Assembly (NCBI GenBank): GCA_964247055.1
Contig: OZ176055.1
Coordinates: 2,728,001-2,792,000 of the forward strand
DNA from: Paragordius varius
Taxonomy: Eukaryota > Nematomorpha
Direction: 5' to 3'
DNA: 64,000 nucleotides
Under the pieces are notes generated by a model. The model did not search any database, was not told where the DNA came from, and worked only from the letters and a program-made list of their open reading frames with translations. A program made the position numbers and the translations under genes. Each line of letters begins with the position of its first letter. Position 1 is the stretch's first letter. Below are positions 38,102-50,057 of the stretch, piece by piece.

Positions 38102-38660
38102 ATCAATGAAGATTTCAAAACTTTTATCTGCATATTAAATGATTATAAATTTAAATTTTAGAATTTGACATTAAATCAGTAATTATCATAATTTTGTGTC
38201 ACACCAATTGAATGGCATTGTAATTTCAATCATGTCATTCAAGATTAATCCAAAACTTCTTAAACCATTATTATCAAATATAAAAACATAAAAAAGGGTT
38301 TTAAGCAATTAATTTACCTTTTTATTAGAATTTAGGAGCTAATTAACGGAATAAAGCAAGAATAAGCTAAGAATTCAAAGCCAACTGACACGTATAATCA
38401 CTGTCTCCGCCATTTTGAAAAAAATGATCGATGTATCAAGGCATGCATTAATTACATATAGATTTGAAGGACATGCCAAAACATAGAAATCGTGAAGACA
38501 ATTGTTTTTAATTAATTATAAACCCAAATTCATCTAAAAATATATTATATTGTAAATAGACGTATCATACTATAAGTATAAAAAAGAGTGCGCTTTAATA
38601 TATGACCCGTGTGGAAGTATTTTACCTTTTATGAACATAACATTAAATTGGTATTTTAAA
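38102..38660. other. Upstream region of PKNOX
   Basis: Probable 5' UTR and promoter of PKNOX on the minus strand. No coding signal or core promoter element was recognised. A short G/C-richer patch near 38400-38420 (CTGTCTCCGCCATTTTG) reads CAAAATGGCGGAGACAG on the minus strand, similar to a YY1-type AANATGGCGG site. This is a weak, by-eye observation. Confidence 0.35.
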
Positions 38661-38900
38661 CAGGGGTGTCAACACAAATCGCTTCGCGGGCCAAACTCGA
38701 AATAAATATGGGCTTAAATAATATTCGATTTTAAACATAAGATTGAAAGGCAAGCACAACATAAAAATTTTTTATTTCTTGCCAATTAGATAAACTTATT
38801 CAGATAAATTATTTAGGAAACATAAATTTTACGATTTAGTCAAAATGTTTTTGATTAGGATTTCCAAATTTTTTTGCCAGTCACATATTGGACAACCCTG
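38661..38900. repeat. hAT-type MITE N1, copy 2
   Basis: Begins CAGGGGTGTCAACAC, contains a GCGGGCC block, and ends TTGGACAACCCTG, giving an inverted CAGGG/CCCTG end pair. The right part matches the copy at 21606-21821. No flanking 8-bp duplication is evident, so an end may be misplaced or mutated. Non-coding. Confidence 0.5.
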
Positions 38901-41893
38901 GTAATTAATAATTTATTTTCGGACCGAAAATATTGATTGGTTTCTAAAATTAAATAATTTTAGCCTTCTTTTCCAAGTTAATAAACAATAATCGTATTAA
39001 GTATTTCTAGGAAGGTAAGGAATGTCCATTGTGCAGAGGCGTTTGCATTTCTGGCGCCCGGTATAGGAATCCGAATCCGTAATGGCGCCCTCTCCTTCCA
39101 TGCGATCCCTTACTTTTAAATGATCAAGTATAAACCGTGATGACCATTCATAAATAGGTGATATTTTTATGCATTATTTAAAATAATAACTTCTTACTAC
39201 CTAATTTTTTCAAATAAAATTAAAATTAATTTATATCCGGAACCCCGCCAACTATGGCGCCCGTGCATCAGCCCCCGTTTCCCCTCTGGCTAAGCCTCTT
39301 GGTCAAAAAATATATTTTTTAATCAATTGGTGCGATTATCTCTAATTTAGTGGTGATGAAAAATAATTCCTTAACCTAACTAAATGCACAATTTTATACC
39401 TTGATTATATTACATGCATTATAGTTTAATATTTCTATAAATCAATCTTTTATAATTTATTTATTTAATCGGTGGAGCGGGTAGACTATGATATCAATGG
39501 TATTGTAAAATTCGCATATTGAAGTGCACTATCTTTCAGGGAATCATGAAAATACATACATAATGACTGTCAATAAATATCGACTTTCACTAGATAAAAA
39601 TTTGAATATGTTAGGTGAAAGTATAAAACAAATATTAGTGGTTTAAACAGAGATACAGTAAATGTCTAAATTAGAATCTTAGGCAAAGATACAAATTTAA
39701 AATGATTCTGACGCCTAAAAATCTCATTAACACCCAAGTTAATAAGAAGGCTTATATATTCCATAGCCAATCTAGAGCGTTAGGGAGATATTAAGATAAG
39801 GAGTATGAATTATGGAAAAGCCCTATAAACATTTTAACATATTTTAAGTCATGACCCCTAAGCTAAGCTCGTTATGGATCTTTTTACAACACATTTTTCT
39901 TACTGTTACCAATAATCGGCTGTCAACAATTAATTTATTGATATTTAGTTCTAGTTTCGCCATGACCGTATTCACATGATAAACACTTATAATCCCAACG
40001 CATCTAAGATGATAAATAAATCTATCCTCACAAATTTATTTGTCCTTAATATCAAATTAATTTGAAAATGGGCGAAAATGCCACTATAAAATGTTAAATT
40101 ATTTCGAATTTTGGGACACTTCTCTTTCTACCAAATGCGGCCATTGTTCTGAATAATTTACGCTATAATAATAAAACTCATTGGGGTTTGATAAAATTAT
40201 AACAATTAATTTAACAAGTTCACAGAAAATTTAGAGTATAAATTATTTATAGGAAATATTTTATAATTTTTATTATTTTTTTATTTTTAGAAAAGCACAT
40301 TGAAGTTTTTTGTTGACGAGCATTTTTAAGGTTATATATTGATGTTTCCCCATGAGCACATATGAATACTCAATTATTTTTGAAATATTTATATGACATC
40401 TTTATGCGTGAGTCAATGTCTTTTTCTATTCATAAAAACTTTAAAGGCGCAAGGTAAAAGGCTAACCAACATCTAATTCAATTTAAATTGTTAATTATTT
40501 TAAGTAATGCAAAAATATTTAAGGCATTTTTTAAATTTACTATTTTTTAAAACAATCATAATTGGAATGTTTGAGGGCTTTTTATCGCTATTATACCAAT
40601 GTTAACTTTGAAACGGATATAAAAAAGATAGTTTTTATTAATTACGGGAAAATAAATTGACAACATCCTTGCTTTCCAACACGCGGACATTCAAAATTTT
40701 TATGCTGCCCGAAAAAATTTCAAATACAAAATTTTTCTAAATTTCGGCAATGAACTAGATAAAATTTGTAAATCAAATAGTTTTTATTACAATCTTTTTG
40801 AAATCTAATAAAATAATTTTTGATGCCCATCTATTTTGTAAATGCGACCAAGAAATTTTTTGATCCAAAAATGCAGGCCGCGGAGCCATTTGTGTTGAAC
40901 AACCCGAGTTTAAAACGAGCATTGTAATATTACAGGGCTATTTTGCTTCCAAAGATTCATTAAGCGATACCATGACCTGTTAAAGGTATAAAATTAGGTT
41001 TAAATATTTTTTAATATTTTTTCCAAAATATAAAAAATGTTAACATTTTATTGAGAGGATCATTTACATATGCATGATGTTTTTGAACAAATCACCAGTT
41101 TTTATTAAAAATACAAATATTCTTTTCCATTTTTATTATTAATACAACAATGTAAAAAGTGTTAATCGATCTTTAACTTTTTGTGAGTAAACATATTAGA
41201 ACCTATACAAAATGTAACATAAAAAGAAATCCATGTTTCTTTAGGGAAATATTTTAACCTATATTTCGGTCATGTTTATTCGCGGACAAAAATGGATCTT
41301 ACCATTAAAGGGTTGACACTTATAAATTATAAGGTTTGTATATATATCGCAAAAAATTCATTATGCCCACGAAATTTATGATTTGCTACAACAAATTTAT
41401 ATTCAATAAGGAATGTCAGCCAAGAACAACATAAAAATTCTGTTATATTCTGGGATATATCATTAGATTTTAATTGTTATCTTTAGAATTTTCCCAAAAT
41501 ATAAAATTTCAGGTATAAACAAGGGATTAAACCGGAAGTGTTCCTTTCCCATAAAAAAATTCAGTACCATAACGATAAAATTTCGATGCTTTTTGCAAAA
41601 TAAATAGGTTCCGTTTCCTATTCTATTTTTTGGTCAAATAGTCATTATTTCATTCATTTCAATATATTTATATGTTAATCACCTTTCGAAATTTCCCAGC
41701 TTGATACTTTTGATTGCAGCATCACGTGGTCACTATCGAGATATTGATTGCGTCCACTATAAATGTTTTTAAGACATAAGATGTAATTTTAATAAAGCAT
41801 AATAATATCATTACCAGGTGTGATCACAATTCTACCTGTTTTTGTAAAAATAACACGTAACTTTGAAAGAAAAATGTTTATTTTTATTTAGAA
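38901..41893. other. Repeat-rich, gene-free stretch
   Basis: No gene. A G/C-richer block at about 39030-39305 carries GGCGCC boxes near both sides and AGAGGC/GCCTCT-like ends, perhaps a further hAT MITE. Another hAT-like end (GCCGCGGAGCCATTTGTGTT, then GAACAACCCGAG) lies at about 40875-40910. The rest is anonymous A+T-rich sequence. Confidence 0.4.
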
Positions 41894-43870
41894 CTAGCGT
41901 AAATTTCGTGCTGCTACGCAGCGCGAGGAAGTCCTTCGGACTTCTGGGGGGGGGCTAAAAGGGATTAATAAAATAATCCATATATGTGGATCATTTCGAA
42001 ACATTATTTAATAGCTATGATCTCATAAGATTTTCTAAACATTGCATTCATACTAAATAATGTTTACTCGAGTAAAGGCTCCAAATTGACGGCTAAAGAA
42101 AAAAACCGCTATACTATAATTTTTACCTTTTTATGGGTAAATTAAAGCCTTTATTGAACTCATATGGGTTCTTAAGTTTTTTGAAAATTATCTTTAAAGC
42201 CACGCCATTTTTGTATGGCGTCTCAGTTTTTAACCTGTAGATCCCTACCCATAGGCCTATATGGAAAAAGCGCTAAGTTAAATTTTTTGCCTTTATAGGG
42301 AAAATATTTGGAATCATCTTTGAGACCATCGTCTCATGGGTTATTTGAAAAAATACCTCAATACTAAATCGTTATATGATGGCGTATTTTTCGGGCATAA
42401 AGGCCCCAAATTGACGGCTAATAAAAAAAGGCATGACCTTAATTATTTCCTAGTCACGGGTAATATATCGAACTTTAAATAAGCTCATATGGCATAGGTT
42501 TTCTTTAAAATAGTTCCAAAACTACGTAATTTCTATATAGTGACGCAGTTTTTGGTGGGTAGCTCCCTACCGGGAAGCTGATACAAATTTGCCTTTTTAC
42601 GGAGAATACCTGGAATCATGATTGATTCCATATGCTCTTATTACTTTTTAGAATTGCCTCAAAATTTAAAAATCATTCTATGGTGGCGCATTTTTCAGGA
42701 CATGAAGGGCCTAATTAACGGCTAATAAAAACCGCACGATCTAAATTTTTGCATTGTTACGGGTAATACTTTAAGCAGTTATTGAATTCATATGGCCTGA
42801 TAGGTTTTCTGAAATTTAACCCCAAAGGCACGCTATTTTGAAATGACGGGTCAGTTTTTAGCGGCTTTACCCAGTAGCTATCATAAAAGAAACGCTTGAC
42901 TAAAATTTTTGCTTTTTAAGGGAATACCTGGAATCCTATTGAATTTTTACGGTCTCATACTTTGGGCGAAAAATAGATTCAAAAAATTATTTTTGTGGAC
43001 TGACTTTTTTTGAAAAAAGTGGCATTTTACGGGGGGAGCGGGTAAAAAGAGGGCCTAAATTAAAAAAGCAAAGTAAACAAAAATCATATTTGAAATTGAA
43101 TGGTCCAACACGTTTTCCCGAAAATTGACTTAAAGACATGATTTTTGTGGACTTTTGTTTTCATAAAAAATCGTTTTCTACACGAGGTATGCCCGAACTG
43201 GGGCCTAATTCAAAAAAAGGGTGAACCTATTGTCGCGGCATTCATTAATGATTATATTTTTTCGTCATTTGGATTTGAATGGGTCTACCGGTTTTCCGGA
43301 AACAGATCACAAAGTCACCACTTTCTCTTTTTATAAATATATAGATATCGTCCAATCGGTTTCTACATATTCGCATATGTCTCATGTAATATTGGAATGC
43401 CATAATAGAAAATCTGACTGTTTTTTTGCTGTAAACTATTAGCCATTTTCTGACGTTTTGTGAAGTGCTTCATTATGCTATGCTGTATTAGTCAGATGGC
43501 GCCAGGTCCGGAGGGTACAGCTAAAGCAAATGAATTCCCCATCAAAGCGATTAGGGTGTCTTTAACTGTCGTTTTCCGATTAATTCATAGTTTAAATCAA
43601 TCATTTGTTGGCGATAAGGTTGTAAATTCACTTCTCTGGATTTCAAAAGCCGACTACCGCTCTCCCATCATACATAGAACACAGTTTGACGAAACGATTT
43701 GATATTGGTGTTGATGAACTGACTGGGCAAGATGAGAACCACGACTTTTCCGCTTTGGATTTGCAAAATAAAGTCATTATCATCACCCGTATCAATTCTG
43801 AAAAGTCTTAGCCAGACGTTGAAGCAAAATTTCACCATTCGGTTGCTTTCTGATTTAACATCCAATCGAA
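41894..43870 (-). mobile_element. Helitron relic: 3' terminus, internal tandem repeats, Pif1-like helicase piece
   Basis: Read on the minus strand, the element ends with a hairpin (stems CGCGCTGC / GCAGCACG around GTA), nine bases, then CTAG followed by T in the flank (41893). This is the canonical Helitron 3' end. A second hairpin (GAAGTCC/GGACTTC) lies just upstream at 41930-41946. At about 43490-43870 minus-strand frames give DTGDDNDFILQIQSGK and ILPSQF, then a decayed EF...PSG block. These resemble the 'LLxIGNGx...IxLPxxF' and 'EFLNSLxPSGxP' regions of Helitron Pif1 helicases. The 5' TC end and the Rep domain were not located. Frames are broken; the copy is dead. Confidence 0.55.
42030..43140. 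repeat. Degenerate tandem repeat (~305-325 bp unit, about 3 copies)
   Basis: The block GGC(T/C)CCAAATTGACGGCTAA recurs at about 42079, 42404 and, diverged, 42709. Further shared landmarks recur in each unit: CTCATATGG, a GGGTAGCTCCCTACC-like block, and CCTGGAATCAT. Copies are heavily diverged. The array sits just inside the Helitron 3' end and may be part of that element. A second, shorter near-repeat (period about 176 bp) follows at 43010-43320. Confidence 0.6.
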
Positions 43871-44537
43871 TTGTGGTAGGTAAACATTTGATTGTTTTTT
43901 AATATACATGTGCTTCAATTGCTAAGAGTTTGATTTGGGTCATTATCTGATAACTTTTAAACTTTATCGTCTTTATAGTTATGTACCGGAGCGCCCACTC
44001 TCTTATATATATATATATATATATATCAAAACCATGCTTCACATGTTTAAATCGATGGGGCATTGTCAATATATTTTATCAGTAAGTGCCAATGAGTGCC
44101 GTAAATGTTTTTTTGCATGCAGAAAATTCATTATGATAATGAATGATAAAAATAAAATGCTCTCTTTTAGCGAACTCGAATTGTGAGTGTTTATATTGTA
44201 ATGTCAGATGAAGTAAATTGAGACTGTATGAAATTAATCGTCTGCCTACTTTTATATCTTCTCTTAGTTAAACGGGTTGGTTATGACTTATACGATACTT
44301 GATAAATATTTCTAAAATATAAAGTATTGAACAAAATTATATAATATGCTGGGTTAAGCCTGTTTAACACATGCCTCGAATTTTTTTTAAAAATTGTCAA
44401 AAAGCCCGATCTTATATTTTTTCGCCGTTTTTTTCTTTAGATTTTTTTACACTTAACCTTTTCATTTTTGTGTAGACTTTCACATCTTGAGGGGGTTTTC
44501 CACCCCAGATTTTATACGTAAAGAAACTACTATTTAA
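43871..44537. other. Gene-free stretch with a dinucleotide run
   Basis: Contains an (AT)n run at about 44004-44026. It may hold the missing 5' part of the Helitron, but no Rep-like or helicase-like frame was recognised. Confidence 0.35.
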
Positions 44538-44813
44538 TTTTAGAATGATATAATGTAATATCAGCAATAACCCAGTAACGGATTTCTTCATAAATAGATA
44601 TACATCTTTATTTGAAATTAATCGTATTAACTTAGTAACGGATTTCTTCATAAATAGATATACATCTTTATTTTTATAAAATATTGTATAATTTTATTTT
44701 GTATCTTTATTTTAATTTTATTTTTATGTTAATCCGAGGTTAGAGGAATCTAACGAAAATTCATTAATAAATCTATTATTAATGTGCTGATATTACATCA
44801 TATCATTCTAAAA
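44538..44813. repeat. Small MITE with 29-bp inverted ends and an internal 60-bp duplication
   Basis: TTTTAGAATGATATAATGTA at the left end is mirrored by TACATCATATCATTCTAAAA at the right; one mismatch in about 29 bp. Inside, a 40-bp stretch starting AGTAACGGATTTCTTC is repeated exactly at 44574-44613 and 44634-44673 (period 60). Non-coding. Confidence 0.7.
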
Positions 44814-44854
44814 CACACTGATTCAACCTAATCCATAATACTAATTAATTGTTT

Positions 44855-45250
44855 TGGTTAAAATTTAATTTTTAAACCCTGTTATCCTGTTTTAGATATA
44901 AAATATTTTTTACAGTTATAACTTCTGAAGTCCCGAATTCGGATAGCTACAAAACAGTATTGAAACCAACAGCTGATTTAAAATAACTTTTTATTTTGCA
45001 CTTATTTAGGTTTTATTACCATAAATTCAGTTCCTGTTGAATTAGTGATTTAAAAAATTCGAACAAAAAATAGCAGCAAAACGTTTGAGATGAAGTTTTT
45101 TACACAATTTTGCATTTTTAAAATTTTTTAAATCATACGCTTAAAAGTCGAAAGAAACAATATTAAATTTGTCCCAACACTAAAACTACGTTTTAAGATG
45201 TTAAAATTTTGTATCTGGATATAACTCCCACAAAAGGAAATGATTTATCA
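44855..45250 (+). repeat. MITE family M2, copy B
   Basis: Matches copy A (12581-13038) from ACAGCTGAT through AACGTTTGAGATGA to CTGGATATAACTCCCACAAAAGG. The left end is eroded, so its start is approximate. It is followed 190 bp later by an inverted M1 copy. Confidence 0.55.
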
Positions 45251-45432
45251 ATATTAGTATGTCAGGTTAGTCTAACTTAATGGTTTCAGTCTGCAGAAGA
45301 CTCTCTCTAATCCGCTTCACAGCAAAACATGGGCATTGATTAAAAAGTTTGATTTAATCTAAAAATAAAATATAGAAGTTTATTTAAAGTTATATTTTAA
45401 TATAAATTTTATCTATAGATTATTATATTCCA

Positions 45433-46002
45433 TTAACACTTGGATACAACACATTCCTTCCAGTCCTTCGGATAAAATTGAGGTAGTTGGATACCCCCGG
45501 CCTGTTTAAAATTAAAAACTTCAATAAATATTGGGAATTAAAATGGCAATTTGCACTTATATAATTAATAACCCAAATATAAAAATTCATTCAAATATAT
45601 TGATATTACTTATTTTATAGTAAAACCCAAAAGTAAAAATATAGTAAACATGAAATGTATGCATTAGCAATATTTAAAAATAAAACAAAATAAACCAATT
45701 TTGCTATTTCTATCAATGTTATATGTGATTTAACTTAACAATGAGCCTTAATTTTGGCTTTTATATTTAATTACCCAATATTTTGCAAAAATGATGTAAA
45801 AAAATGGCGTTGAAGTAGTTTAATATGGAACTTTTTTTCCAAAACTAATTTTTTTAGATATTTTGGCTTATTTATATAATTTTTAATAATACGGAAGCAT
45901 AAATTTGGGTTGGACCGTTTTTTTCAGTAGTTTTTAATAAATATATTAATGTAAATATAGTCTGGGCTATTTCGATACACTAATTTCAATCGAAGTGTAA
46001 TT
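45433..46002 (-). repeat. MITE family M1, copy B (inverted)
   Basis: Starts TTAACACTTGGATACAACAC and ends AATCGAAGTGTAA, the reverse complement of the copy A layout. The block CCCCGGCCTGTTTAAAAT corresponds to the internal TTTTAAACAGGCCTGGGG of copy A. Non-coding. Confidence 0.6.
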
Positions 46003-47818
46003 ATCACCACTTAATTTTTTACCATATACTTCTCTTATTATTTTTATTTTAATTTTGTAAAGGGAAAAGACCCGTGCTTTTAGCGAAGGTTTAATTGGTA
46101 TATTATCAAATCGCTAGTACAACAGAAGAATTAATATCATGGTTATTAAATAATATTTAACTTTGAAAAAATTATATTTTAACCAAAAATAATTTTATAG
46201 CTATTTTAATTCCGCACTCCAGAAGTTTGAAAATTGTATTACTATATATGCTTATATAAACAGAAGAACATGGTTGGTTAATTAATAAAATTATCTTCTA
46301 ATACAGTAATTTATTTACAGAAGCCCCTGGAAAACTGCCCAAAAAATATCATGCACAAAAATAGGTGGTTATAACATATTTGATTAATAAATATTTTATA
46401 GATGAATAAGCGATTCAAAACATTTCAAGGTCAATAAATATTTATTTTAACCATAATATTTTTTATATTTAGGCATAAAAAATCCAAAATATAGCAAGCG
46501 GCTAAACCGAATGCTGATTTTTGTAAGAAAATTAAAAAAATTATAAAATTTATTAATAATTTATGAAAAAGCTCAAAAAACAACCCCAATAGTAATGCAA
46601 TATTATGTATAAAAACAAATTTCACTATTTAAAAATTAATTTATCAATTTTAAAACCTTTTTGTGTTATTCCAACGTTTTCCTATTTTCGGTACGTGTTT
46701 TTTTATTTTTTCATACCTTGTACCAAACATATTAATTTTTAATTAAGATGTGCCATACTTGGTTATAATAAATTAGATTTGGAGAGTTATTATTTTTTGT
46801 TATTTAATAATATAGTAAGATTATCTACATTTATTTATAGGTATGGTATGGGCGATGTTGAATATTAGTATATTATATGAATATAATTATTAATAAATAT
46901 GAATTAACATTTGGTTTAATACGAATTGATTTGCATAATCTTTTATTTCTGAAAAATAGATAATATGGTTAATAATTTTTTACTTTTTAAATAATTTAAA
47001 GAAAATAACACCACAATCAGTAGTTTGGATTTCTTTGGTACTTATTTTTATATAATTAAATCATTTGCCCTCAAACTCCTTAGTCTTTACTTTAATTTTT
47101 TCCTTTGGATTGTGATCCAATTGTCAATTATAACCTATATTTTATCTTACAAGGTTGTTGTTGAGCTTGTAGTCGGTTATCGACCATTAGCGATTTTATA
47201 GAAAAACTTCATCCATTAGGTTCTATCGTGTGCTTTTTGGGATAGTTTTTGCAGTGACATTTTGGAAAGTGATAAGATTTCGTCTATGCGTCTTTGTCCT
47301 CTTCAGTAACGAATAAATGGTGAGCAAAAAAATTTTCACGCGCCGAATAAAATATTTTTATATCAAGGGCCGCATGCGCTATATAATACCTGCAAACCTA
47401 TAAGTATCTGCATGTGAAACTATGCTATATTTGTCAGTAATATTAATATATTAAATTAAAGCTAAAGGCCCCTTTGCTATTTATATGCGACCTGCAATAA
47501 AGTATTAATATCAGCATATGAGTATAACAACCATATATTTATCGGTAAAACACAGCATCATGGCCTTTAAGACATATATATTCAGGCTGTCGACATTTTT
47601 TGGTGAGTAACACCGATCTAAGGGATAGTTAAATTCGATCTGTTTATTAACATTTAGCTTTATAAACTAAAATTTTTACCCTCTGTAGATCAAAATGAAT
47701 TAAGACTTAGATTTAAAAATATTGAGTTTGATTAATAAATGGCTACACTTGCAATAAAATGGCAGGAATAGGTTTTCTCTCTCTAAAATTTGCACCTAGA
47801 AGGGCTTCACTGGTTGAT
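46003..47818. other. Gene-free stretch with a probable hAT remnant
   Basis: No coding signal. At about 47310-47625 one side holds GGTGAGCAAAAAAATTTTCACGC. The other side ends CATTTTTTGGTGAGTAACACCG, similar to the right end of the hAT at 24242-26671 (TTTTTTTGGTGAGTACCACTG). This is probably a further non-autonomous or deleted copy; ends are uncertain. Confidence 0.4.
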
Positions 47819-49295
47819 ATACCATTTCCCAGTCTAAATAAACGTTTTCCCAGTCAATCGAAACATTTTCCCAGTCAATTGAAACGTTTTCCCAGTCAAT
47901 CGAAACATTTTCCCAGTCAATCGAAACGTTTTCCCAGTCAATAGAAACATTTTTCCAGTCAATAGAAACATTTTCCCAGTCAATAAAAACATTTTCCCAA
48001 TCAATAAAAACGTTTTCCCAATCAATAAAAACGGTTTTATTTTTGATAATAAATATCAAAACAAGATCGAAAAATAACCTTTAACCATTATTAGCGTAAT
48101 ATTAGGATATTATTTTTATGAATTAACAATTATTGAATGAAAATATTTTTTATATATTCCAATACCAATCATTAATAATTTATTCTTTAAAAGCTATATT
48201 TTATGAACTGGAAGAATATTTTATGGTTTTTAAGTATTTTATGAAAATATTTAATAAGTTTTTTATTTTATCGATGGTTCGCATTAATATTCGAGGCTAA
48301 CTTTTAAAGTCTATAGTTACGGATAATAAAATTTATAAAAATATACCATTTTTATCTCAAAGGTCATTTAACACTTCATATTGGGTCTTAAACATAAATT
48401 TTACCTATTTATCATTTGGTTCATCGGAGGCCTAAGAAAATCTTAGTAAAATTCATATTTCTTACGCTATTTTCTGAATGAGTTTATAAAATTGACAACG
48501 AATTAAATAAATATATTGTGTTTGACAGTCTTATGTCTAAGATCGAATAAATTATTTATGAATGTCCTTATATAATACGAATACGAAACGCCGTGTTTGA
48601 GTTAAAAATGCGGCCCGCAAAGCCATTGTGTTAGAATATCCTTTTTTATAAAATATTTTTAAATGAAAAACATAAACCATGTTTTGTTCAGATTTTTTCC
48701 GACAGTATTTTATTCGACCTGTTTATAATCCAATTTGAAGCGTTAAATAACCAATTTGAGATAAAAATGGTATATTTTTATAAATTTTATTATCCGTAAC
48801 TATAGACTTTAAAAGTTAGCCTCGAATATTAATGCGAACCATCGGTAAAATAAAAAACTTATTAAATATTTTCATAAAATACTTAAAAACCATAAAATAT
48901 TCTTCCAGTTCATAAAATATAGCTCTTAAAGAATAAATTAATGATTGGTATTGGAATATATAAAAAATATTTTCATTCAATAATTGTTAATTCATAAAAA
49001 ATAATATCCTAATATTACGCTGATAATGGTTAAAAGTTATTTTTCTATCTTGTTTTGATATTTATTATCAAAAATAAAACCGTTTTTATTGATTGGGAAA
49101 ACGTTTTTATTGATTGGGAAAATGTTTTTATTGACTGGGAAAATGTTTCTATTGACTGGGAAAATGTTTCTATTGACTGGGAAAATGTTTTTATTGACTG
49201 GGAAAACGTTTCGATTGATTGGGAAAACGTTTCGATTGATTGGGAAAATGTTTCGATAGACTGGGAAAACGTTTATTTAGACTGGGAAATGGTAT
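47819..49295. repeat. Near-perfect fold-back element FB-B with 21-bp repeat arms
   Basis: Two arms of about 580 bp (47819-48400 and 48708-49295) are inverted copies, nearly identical by eye. Each arm starts ATATACCATTTCCCAG and then carries ten 21-bp units (consensus TTTTCCCAGTCAATCGAAAC plus one base): 47828-48037 on the left and about 49079-49288 inverted on the right. A unique, conserved-looking arm segment follows. The spacer between the arms is about 300 bp. Because 21 is a multiple of three, both arms show open frames of heptad repeats (SIDWENV), which I regard as a by-product. The structure recalls Foldback/Galileo-type elements. Confidence 0.85.
48344..48772. repeat. Inner palindrome with the same ATATACCATTT ends
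   Basis: Inside FB-B, ATATACCATTTTTATCTCAA at 48344 is mirrored by TTGAGATAAAAATGGTATAT ending at about 48772. About 60 bp of each flank also pair (CATTTAACACTTC versus GAAGCGTTAAATAAC). The centre includes a hAT-like GCGGCCCGCAAAGCCATTGT block at about 48611-48630. Confidence 0.6.
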
Positions 49296-50057
49296 ATTTC
49301 TCGAAAACATGTTTAATTTAGCTTTATTACTCGTAAGATGAAAAACTATACAGTTGCCGTTACTTCTTATATTGCCTATTTCCCTTCGCATTAAGGAGTC
49401 TTGACTTAGAAGACAATTCAAAAACGCTAATACACTTTGCAAATCAAATGAAGATCAATGGACATTTAAGTGACAATTCCGATTTTCCGAAATTTAAATC
49501 ACGATTAAAATTTGAAAACACTGAGATTTCACTTTCTTAATAATTATAAAAAAACGAAATGCCAACTCTTTTTTGTTGTATTTTTTGGGATTAAAACCAT
49601 TTTTGCGAGCTATGCAGTTGAAAAAGAAATTTAAAAAGGGTCCCATTACAAACGAATTCACAAATGAGTTACATGTGGACATATAACACCATTTTTTTAA
49701 TATATTTGTTTTAAATTGGGCTATAATATCTTTAATCCATGCACATCGTGCATGGCTATTATATATATATATATATATAATATATATATATATATATAAC
49801 AAATTGTGGAAAAATAAGATTATAAACAATTCAAAATCCAAATTTGGTTTTACAACTTATTTGACAAAAATGGGTTTTGTCATAAAATAGATATATATGG
49901 GTATACTTACCGTTAAGTATAAAAATTAACATAAATTTTTATTAGATAATTAACAAACATGTAAAACACAGCTCTTTAAAGAATCATAAAAATTCCATAA
50001 GATAATTACCATTTATTTACATTATTTATATCAAAATATTTATTTCTGAGGTTAATG
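49296..50057. other. Gene-free stretch before SMNDC1
   Basis: No gene recognised. An (AT)n double run lies at about 49760-49798. A minus-strand AATAAA at 50039-50044 lies 14 nt beyond the SMNDC1 stop and is its probable poly(A) signal. Confidence 0.5.

Noticed and set aside
42961-43442. Short plus-strand frames at 43145-43442
   Set aside because: No similarity to known proteins; they fall in the diverged tandem array inside the Helitron relic.
47828-48037. Regular repeats that could suggest a CRISPR array
   Set aside because: Units are contiguous 21-mers without spacers, in an animal genome.
47796-49321. Mirror-image open frames encoding heptad repeats (SIDWENV) on both arms of the palindrome
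   Set aside because: A 21-bp tandem unit without stops gives open frames by default, and the same sequence is open in several frames. There is no plausible start, splice or family match.
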